Assembly: GCF_900880675.1 (NCBI RefSeq)
Contig: NC_044191.1
Location: forward strand, 19,061,228 to 19,125,227
Direction: 5' to 3'
DNA length: 64,000 nt
From: Sparus aurata
Taxonomy: Eukaryota; Chordata; Actinopteri; Spariformes; Sparidae
The position numbers and the translations under genes are program-made. Under the pieces are notes generated by a model. The model was not told where the DNA came from. It ran no database searches and saw only the letters and a program-made list of their open reading frames with translations. This document shows positions 61,101-64,000 of the stretch, piece after piece (position 1 is the stretch's first letter; each line of letters begins with the position of its first letter).

Positions 61101-63829
61101 ACTGGAGACTAAATATAACACAAGCAGCCATGTTAAATGCTGAAGATTATTGCAGTACTCTCGGCTTCAGACTGTGATTTGCTGACTCATGATGCAACCA
61201 TCCGAGCATCTCAGAGAGCCAACTAAGATTATCAGTCTGAGCTGTCCTGCAGCATGCTTGTCAGGGCCATTTTCTGCCTAATCATCAGCTATTTTTTTTC
61301 AATAGCCACTTTGGCAGGTAGTGAGCCATTAAAGTCAGATGAAACATCAGTGAGTAGCATGAGGAAATTATTTGAAGGTTTATGTTCATCCTAAAACTAT
61401 CGACTACTAGGAAATAATGAAGCTGGCAGATAAACTGAACAAACTGACACTGGCTGGCTCTGTATCAGGTTAAGGAGTTTGTTCTGACCGAGAAGGACAT
61501 CAGCGGCTAGAAGGTGCTCCATGACGCCGTCCAGGATGTTGGACTGAAACTCCTTCTGCTGAGTTCTGGTGGAGCGCTCTGGGGAGGCCTTGTAACACAA
61601 ACCACACACACATTGACGAGTTAGGATGGGTAAATATGTTTGTCGGTTTGCTGTTATGTAAAATCAGGGAGCTACTGTATTGACTAGTATTTACTACTAA
61701 GAAAAATATTCTCATTAAAGCTTTTTATTAATTAAATAAGAGAAAACACAAAGAAATATGGGTGATTATCAGTTAATTAAGGTGCTACATGGGTGGATTT
61801 ATTCAATTCTTTAAATTCAGTGTCTCCTCACCTCCAGCAGCAGGTCGATGATGGGTGTTTGCTTGCTGGCCGGGGTCATGCAGAGGTTGTCCATGATAAG
61901 GACCCTCATGAAATCAAAGACGTACTTTTTGGCTGGGTGGTTGGTCAGGGACGTTTTGGAGCCCACGTTACAGTATTCTGACTGGCTGCGGTTCATACCA
62001 GAGTCTCCAGCAAAGGCCTTGAACTCCTCAGTGGGAGAGCCCGCCTCATCATCCAAATCACTGACCTGGAATGGGAGAACGGATGGAGTGAGACAATATA
62101 ACAATAGTTTTAATGTTTAATTAAGCAAGTAACGAGGACATTCTATCAAAAAAAACAAAATTCATGCAAGCTGTGAACTTGTAGACATTTCTTTGTTTTC
62201 CAGTTGTACAGTGCAGCTTGGTTTCCTCTGTGTTCTTTCCTCTGATATCTTTTACTAACACACAGCTTCATTCAGTGGCTTGGCAATCTGTAGTTATCTT
62301 ACTGTAAACTCTCTGAAAACACCTTTTCCTCTGAGAAAAACTGTGGTGTCTTGCACTGCAGTAGTTTACAGTGATCACACCACTCTTGACTGCAAATGAG
62401 ACTCTAAAAGGGCAATACGTTTCAGTTTATTGCCCCATAGAAGAGAATCACAACATATTTTCAGAGGGCTGATAGGTTTACTGATCAATACCTCGAAAAT
62501 ACTTGTTCAGGTAATGAGATTTTTTTTTCCCCTTTCTAAACCCAGTCCTAGAACAAAAACTCCTCAAGAGATTTGTGCAGAAGGTGAAAGTTGCTTTATT
62601 TCTTTGGAGACTCCAGTAAAGGTCAAAGATTTCTAACTGTTTCTTCACCTGAGTTAGAATTTAATTTGGCTTCAATTCATTAAGGGAGAAAATGTAGAGC
62701 CTTACCATCTCAGAGTAGGGCCTGATGTTGAAAGGGAAGACAGCTGCTGCCAGGGCGCAGAGGAACTCTGGACTGTGCCACATTGGTGACAGGTCAGGCA
62801 CATTGTGGTAAAGATACCTGAAGAACTGCATCAGGGTGACTGGGTATTCTCTGAGCCAGGAGCCCTCCTCCTCTGACTGCCACGGCTGGGAAGACACAAA
62901 CAAGAAGACACATCTAGAAGCAGTGGAGGTGCTGGGTTTCTGTTTAAATCTCAGGCTGGTTTGGGGGATCTAAGCGAAGTGGAAGTCGTCAAGCAGCAGC
63001 CTGCGCCATCAGTGAGGCAGTTAGTTCCCAGGAGGTCAAGTGAAGCTTGTCAGCAACCAGCAGTGGCTCACTGAGAGACTCTCTGGTGTGATTGTGTGGT
63101 TTCCAGTCATGTACATTAGATAAATGGAGCTTAAGAAGACACCTTGAACGAACCCAGGCAGCAACTGCAGGGAAATCTTACATAAAGAAGCACTTCAAAA
63201 AGACAGATGAACACCAGCAACCTCTCACGTTTTCCTCGACATAAGCCCTCTGTGAGTGGGTCTTAAAAAGTAATCTAATTTCAGGGAAAAGATATTGGAT
63301 TTAATTAGTCCAATTATGTGTAAAGAGGCTCCTCTTAAGCCTTAAATATGTGATTGGAATAATGATCATGAGAGCATTATGTACAAGAAATTAAAGGTCA
63401 TTTTTCTGTATATGATTTGTTTAAGAAAAAAATATTTAACGTAAAAAACAAGATTTATAGATTTGGGGAAAAAACGAAATCAATTTTTTGATGAAGAACT
63501 CAGCTTATTATGCTTTAAATATAATGTCGTTTTTGGGGATTTTTTGTTAGAATGTTTTAGATTTTTTACATTTATTCATCTTATTGGTCGTGTTAAATTA
63601 CTGCCATGATAATTATGTTCTTCCTGAAAAATGGCAATAAAGATAGATAAACTTATGGTTTGGTGATGTAGTAGACTAAAACTGTTGTTCTCACCAGGTT
63701 GAGCATGCTGCGCAGCATGGCTAGCAGCAGGAAGGCAGCATCAGGGTACATATTGTGGATGGAGCCCACTACTGTCGCACTGGAGGCTGGCATGCCGAAG
63801 ATGAACGTCCAAATGGAGTCCAGGTCAAA
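40030..63829 (-). CDS. wdfy3: WD repeat and FYVE domain-containing protein 3 (ALFY), C-terminal half, 35 exons
   Basis: A large scaffold protein that bridges ubiquitinated, p62-positive aggregates to the autophagy machinery on PI3P membranes. I joined 35 minus-strand exons (63,829 down to 40,030). Every junction is GT-AG, phases agree throughout, and the sum is 5,175 nt: 1,724 codons plus TGA at 40,030-40,032. Numbering residues from the first exon seen, the armadillo/DUF-type region covers about 1-710, the PH-like domain 712-845, BEACH 876-1143, WD40 blades about 1160-1430 and 1580-1650, and FYVE 1650-1724. Diagnostic strings include EFFYLPEF and QQGPPAVEAVNVFHHLF (BEACH), GHSDGVVR (WD40) and RRHHCRNCGQLFC (FYVE). 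Human WDFY3 has about 3,500 residues, so the N-terminal half lies upstream beyond 64,000. No exon has a frameshift or internal stop, so the gene looks functional. Paralogue WDFY4 is less likely given the close match to WDFY3 across all domains and the cds1 neighbour. Confidence 0.97.
40845..41042 (-). CDS. wdfy3: wdfy3 window exon 34 (last WD40 strand, FYVE start)
   Basis: A 198-nt exon with DHSKILVGDGRGRVFSWSVS, ADHWVKDE and CSGCTVRFSLTERRHHCRNC. It carries the FYVE WxxD motif, the first zinc-ligand CxxC and the R-R-H-H-C-R PI3P-binding patch. Donor gtaagt. Confidence 0.97.
41272..41383 (-). CDS. wdfy3: wdfy3 window exon 33 (WD40)
   Basis: A 112-nt exon with GYRWERQLVFRSKLTMHTAF and DRKDNAHPAEITSLAIS; donor gtaaga. 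Confidence 0.95.
41467..41724 (-). CDS. wdfy3: wdfy3 window exon 32 (LIR motif, Pro-His repeat)
   Basis: A 258-nt exon with SSSDDSHRWSDTLSIDEKDG, then FVFV in the position of the human ALFY LC3/GABARAP-interacting motif (FIFV), then six Pro-His dipeptides coded by a short repeat near 41,552-41,588. Donor gtgggt. Confidence 0.94.
41988..42131 (-). CDS. wdfy3: wdfy3 window exon 31 (acidic linker)
   Basis: A 144-nt exon with GGESHNGEDDSSDSDGDE and LSQEPKAPRNPSTGGGSQ; donor gtactt. It is less conserved than its neighbours and predicted disordered. Confidence 0.92.
42220..42313 (-). CDS. wdfy3: wdfy3 window exon 30
   Basis: A 94-nt exon with FWRMEFLQVPETPAPEPVEP and DLCPEEKI; donor gtgagt. It completes a WD40 strand and enters an acidic linker. 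Confidence 0.94.
42666..42848 (-). CDS. wdfy3: wdfy3 window exon 29 (WD40)
   Basis: Sixty-one codons with GDIVSCAGTYIHVWSINGSP and NVIVTGHSDGVVR; donor gtaacc. WD40 blade. Confidence 0.96.
42984..43163 (-). CDS. wdfy3: wdfy3 window exon 28 (WD40)
   Basis: Sixty codons with LLGHTDAVTCLTASSAYH, VVSGSRDRTCIIWDLNKL and LRGHRAPVSALCINELT: two GH/WD-type blades. Donor gtacat. Confidence 0.96.
43441..43599 (-). CDS. wdfy3: wdfy3 window exon 27 (WD40)
   Basis: Fifty-three codons with ALVVYECLSEWGQILCAICP and LVITGGTSTAICVWETG, a WD40 blade. The donor gtaaaa follows CTCAAACAG. Confidence 0.95.
44255..44409 (-). CDS. wdfy3: wdfy3 window exon 26 (WD40 start)
   Basis: A 155-nt exon with ELKEPVGQIVCTDKGILAVE, VPPTWSKTFAWGYADLSCRL and NYESDK; donor gttggt. 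It opens the WD40 propeller. Confidence 0.95.
44730..44871 (-). CDS. wdfy3: wdfy3 window exon 25
   Basis: A 142-nt exon with LFKKPHPPKRVRSKANGD and KIFFHHLDNLRPSLAPVK; donor gtacat. Confidence 0.95.
45260..45840 (+). mobile_element. probable DNA-transposon-derived repeat with relic ORF
   Basis: An intronic block between wdfy3 window exons 24 and 25 with a base composition unlike the rest of the intron. It holds GGCGGTCA near the left and TGACCGCC near the right in inverted orientation. From 45,542 an ATG frame reads MDEFHINFNILGKYSDF, meets a TAG, then continues in the same frame with KRKREESSEEGEAKRRR before a TAA. This resembles the short conserved N-terminus of a fish repeat protein. Family and borders are uncertain. 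Confidence 0.4.
45945..46157 (-). CDS. wdfy3: wdfy3 window exon 24 (BEACH end)
   Basis: Seventy-one codons with ALECDYVSAHLHEWIDLIFG, KQQGPPAVEAVNVFHHLFYE and GFINNFGQIPKQ; donor gtcaga. It closes the BEACH domain. Confidence 0.97.
46250..46341 (-). CDS. wdfy3: wdfy3 window exon 23 (BEACH)
   Basis: A 92-nt exon with GAKQNGTKLGDVILPPWAKG and DPREFIRVHRE; donor gtaaga. DVxLPPWAxxxxxEFI is a BEACH motif. Confidence 0.97.
46442..46595 (-). CDS. wdfy3: wdfy3 window exon 22 (BEACH)
   Basis: A 154-nt exon with GGHFDLADRMFHSVREAW, DVKELIPEFFYLPEF and NSNNFDL; donor gtcagt. It holds the BEACH core string ELIPEFFYLPEF. Confidence 0.97.
46945..47051 (-). CDS. wdfy3: wdfy3 window exon 21 (BEACH)
   Basis: A 107-nt exon with ETPAYHYGTHYSSAMIVASY and RMEPFTQIFLRLQ. 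The donor gtttga is weak, but the frame and homology require it. Confidence 0.95.
47394..47511 (-). CDS. wdfy3: wdfy3 window exon 20 (BEACH)
   Basis: A 118-nt exon with ELDLNNPKTFRNLAKPMGAQ and RLTQYKKRYKDWEDPN; donor gtaaga. FRxLxKPMGAQ is a BEACH signature. Confidence 0.97.
47608..47727 (-). CDS. wdfy3: wdfy3 window exon 19 (BEACH start)
   Basis: Forty codons with RGEISNFQYLMHLNTLAGRS, NDLMQYPVFPWIL and ADFDSE; donor gtgtgt. Classic BEACH opening: NFxYLMxLNxxAGRSxND followed by YPVFPW. Confidence 0.97.
47842..47896 (-). CDS. wdfy3: wdfy3 window exon 18
   Basis: A 55-nt exon encoding SGLLSTLVGEKSVTQRWE; donor gtaaga. WE is the usual entry to a BEACH domain. Confidence 0.94.
48097..48177 (-). 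CDS. wdfy3: wdfy3 window exon 17
   Basis: An 81-nt exon with RFLAVVPSLADSSESVSGQ and PNTSVEQG; donor gtaaga. It links the PH-like domain to BEACH. Confidence 0.94.
48615..48700 (-). CDS. wdfy3: wdfy3 window exon 16 (PH-like domain)
   Basis: An 86-nt exon with PMAVEVFSADGRNYLLAF and GVRNKVYQ, ending in phase 2 at gtactg. Confidence 0.95.
48854..48974 (-). CDS. wdfy3: wdfy3 window exon 15 (PH-like domain)
   Basis: A 121-nt exon with LHEAIIPRGARQGQSQLK and CSIFAYEDIKEVHKRRYL; donor gtaaga. Confidence 0.95.
49715..49863 (-). CDS. wdfy3: wdfy3 window exon 14 (PH-like domain)
   Basis: A 149-nt exon with IQHMYRCARVQGLDTSEG, LLLFGKEHFYVIDGFTMT and REIRDIDTLPP; donor gtaggt. This is the first part of the PH-like fold that packs against BEACH in this protein family. 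Confidence 0.95.
50329..51172. mobile_element. non-autonomous hAT transposon with perfect 8-bp target duplication
   Basis: An 844-bp element in the intron between wdfy3 window exons 13 and 14. The left end is TAGGGGTGCACGATATATCG and the right end is inverted, ATATCGTGCAGCCCTA. The flanking direct repeats AATGATGC at 50,321-50,328 and 51,173-51,180 are identical, as expected for hAT transposition. The interior keeps a BED-type zinc finger reading frame but no transposase catalytic domain, so it is an internally deleted copy. Confidence 0.85.
50614..50931 (+). pseudogene. BED zinc-finger fragment of a hAT transposase
   Basis: An open frame with KATSVIWNYFGNKK followed by VLCQQCLASVATTRGYTTN and FDHLRRYH. 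The aromatic pair, the Cys-x2-Cys and the spaced His residues fit a BED finger, the DNA-binding domain of ZBED/hAT transposases. It stops after about 106 codons without the dimerisation/catalytic region, so it is a remnant inside the 50,329-51,172 element. Confidence 0.7.
51533..51696 (-). CDS. wdfy3: wdfy3 window exon 13
   Basis: A 164-nt exon with GLVKAPLKRSRSTADGADE, a Gln/Glu-rich linker and NTSLLRLLEEGEK; donor gtcagg. It leads into the PH-like domain. Confidence 0.95.
51859..52027 (-). CDS. wdfy3: wdfy3 window exon 12
   Basis: A 169-nt exon starting KPLRYRRAISYDSKEYYM and ending EPEHGEDTIARVK plus one base before gtacag. Confidence 0.95.
52906..52971 (-). CDS. wdfy3: candidate wdfy3 cassette exon, 66 nt, in phase
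   Basis: Between exons 11 and 12 lies an open 66-nt stretch with a pyrimidine-rich acceptor ending ctctag and a donor gtacct. It reads 22 codons beginning PSSPPLVPLVSSALAEV and ending RAQ, phase 0 on both sides, so including or skipping it keeps the frame. In human WDFY3 the corresponding linker is longer than that made by joining exons 11 and 12 directly, but I see no clear residue match. No transcript evidence is available. Confidence 0.4.
54055..54285 (-). CDS. wdfy3: wdfy3 window exon 11
   Basis: Seventy-seven codons from RQQNALKYVTEEW through LRERGLWGPPIGSHLDK and MRKKMVRNDMFY to NTNSAQ; donor gtattc. It is followed by a 2-kb intron with a possible cassette exon. Confidence 0.95.
54565..54642 (-). 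CDS. wdfy3: wdfy3 window exon 10
   Basis: Twenty-six codons from ETFQWMFTHIAVVRDL to YKEYQE, phase 0 on both sides, donor gtacca. Confidence 0.95.
54736..54893 (-). CDS. wdfy3: wdfy3 window exon 9
   Basis: A 158-nt exon with YEKKCISRGEA, SKLSRVSSGFGLSKLTG and LNKNSLSAQ; donor gtgcac. It matches the Ser/Lys-rich linker of WDFY3. Confidence 0.95.
55659..55841 (-). CDS. wdfy3: wdfy3 window exon 8
   Basis: A 183-nt exon with GRQLLLKAVNRVWTEL, RGHVDIATARPALEE and LKSWQTHL; donor gtgagc. Confidence 0.95.
56023..56132 (-). CDS. wdfy3: wdfy3 window exon 7
   Basis: A 110-nt exon encoding VEGFGLEAEARMTTWHVM and a fish-diverged acidic stretch, ending before gtgaga. It joins in frame to GRQLLLKAVNRVW. 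Confidence 0.93.
57948..58016. repeat. interstitial telomeric repeat (CCCTAA)n
   Basis: About eleven consecutive copies of the vertebrate telomere hexamer (CCCTAA on the plus strand), with one unit extended by a C and a terminal AAACCC variant. It lies in the intron between wdfy3 window exons 6 and 7. Confidence 0.95.
58381..58610 (-). CDS. wdfy3: wdfy3 window exon 6
   Basis: A 230-nt exon starting SKRRSQGLSLDTIYHCLN and containing QQVALLDALRVLTVNRN. It ends in phase 2 before gtaaga. Confidence 0.94.
60207..60462. mobile_element. decayed TTAA MITE in a wdfy3 intron
   Basis: The left end reads TTAAAGGGGCACTATGTAG and continues TTTTGG. The right end has CCAAAACTAC in inverted orientation but then diverges. 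The interior is non-coding. The right boundary is approximate. Confidence 0.45.
60691..60851 (-). CDS. wdfy3: wdfy3 window exon 5
   Basis: A 161-nt exon carrying the EDASLP, NNVFYFTQRVVDKLWQGMF and FIVQLIGQ strings. Donor gtacaa, acceptor cccttcag. Confidence 0.94.
60890..60930. repeat. (ATT)n microsatellite in a wdfy3 intron
   Basis: ATT/TTA units with ATC and GTT interruptions just upstream of window exon 5. Confidence 0.9.
61489..61588 (-). CDS. wdfy3: wdfy3 window exon 4
   Basis: A 100-nt exon starting ASPERSTRTQQKEFQ and ending with one base of a Gly codon before donor gtcaga (non-consensus at +3). It joins in phase to the next exon to give LLGEDASLP, as in WDFY3. Confidence 0.92.
61832..62065 (-). 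CDS. wdfy3: wdfy3 window exon 3
   Basis: Seventy-eight codons starting VSDLDDEAGSPTEEFKAF and ending QTPIIDLLLE; donor gtgagg. It includes the conserved NRSQSEYCNVG and NHPAKKYVFDFMRVL strings of WDFY3. Confidence 0.95.
62706..62885 (-). CDS. wdfy3: wdfy3 window exon 2
   Basis: Sixty codons from PWQSEEEGSWLREYPV to FNIRPYSEM, phase 0 on both sides. The acceptor is tcttcccag and the donor gtaagg. It is strongly conserved with human WDFY3. Confidence 0.95.
63695..63829 (-). CDS. wdfy3: wdfy3 window exon 1 (phase 0/0)
   Basis: Forty-five codons starting FDLDSIWTFIFG and ending MLRSMLNL. The acceptor is tcttctcag and the donor gtgaga. The sequence matches the mid-protein region of WDFY3 just before the PWQSEEEG segment. 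Earlier exons are outside the window. Confidence 0.93.
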
Positions 63830-64000
63830 CTGAGAAGACAAACGCATATATGGGGGTAATATATACACAAACTAAATAAACAAACTCTTTGTTTTCATGG
63901 CTGAATAAACTAAATTTAAAAAATGACCTTAAAGGACAACAACATTTCATGCTGTTTTACTCTGTTTACATTAGGCAGACCCTACCACCTTAATGCAAAC

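Overview
This is a piece of a ray-finned (very probably teleost) fish nuclear genome. The genes are split by GT-AG introns, and the intergenic and intronic DNA is AT-rich and full of microsatellites, L2-like and I/Nimb-like LINEs, hAT elements and TTAA-flanked MITEs. The gene order (a CDS1-type gene next to WDFY3) also matches a vertebrate neighbourhood. All protein-coding host genes read on the minus strand, so transcription runs from high to low coordinates.

Right part (40,030-64,000): the 3' half of wdfy3 (ALFY). I placed 35 coding exons whose phases join without a break into 1,724 codons plus stop. They carry the armadillo-like/DUF region, the PH-BEACH module, WD40 repeats, an LC3-interacting motif and the C-terminal FYVE finger. 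The first half of the gene lies beyond 64,000. A long 3' UTR probably runs down to about 36,640. The introns hold a non-autonomous hAT element with a perfect 8-bp target duplication, an interstitial telomeric array, a decayed MITE and a possible extra in-phase cassette exon.

Middle (29,600-36,600): the CpG-rich start of a cds1-like gene (phosphatidate cytidylyltransferase) at 29,602. A nested transposon mosaic lies at 30,234-33,243: a hAT-type outer element, a pogo-like helix-turn-helix relic and a 5'-truncated L2 LINE. Next come a C/CT-rich tract with a run of 48 C, a tRNA-Ala(UGC) gene and an isolated TATA-type promoter candidate.

Left part (1-29,500): cds1 exon 2 at 17,224-17,381, separated from exon 1 by a 12-kb intron. 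I could not find exon 3 in the window. The intron holds a 363-bp tandem array assembled from three local sequences, a strong template-switch signature. An almost full-length I/Nimb-like LINE with an uninterrupted 1,014-codon EN-RT ORF sits at about 10,073-14,870. At the far left are four cadherin-repeat exons most like PCDH15; two carry single-base deletions, so this copy looks like a decaying paralogue, or the assembly has local errors.

How the parts relate: wdfy3 (selective autophagy scaffold) and cds1 (CDP-diacylglycerol synthesis) are neighbours by inherited synteny, not a functional operon. Most other structure reflects transposition and local rearrangement.
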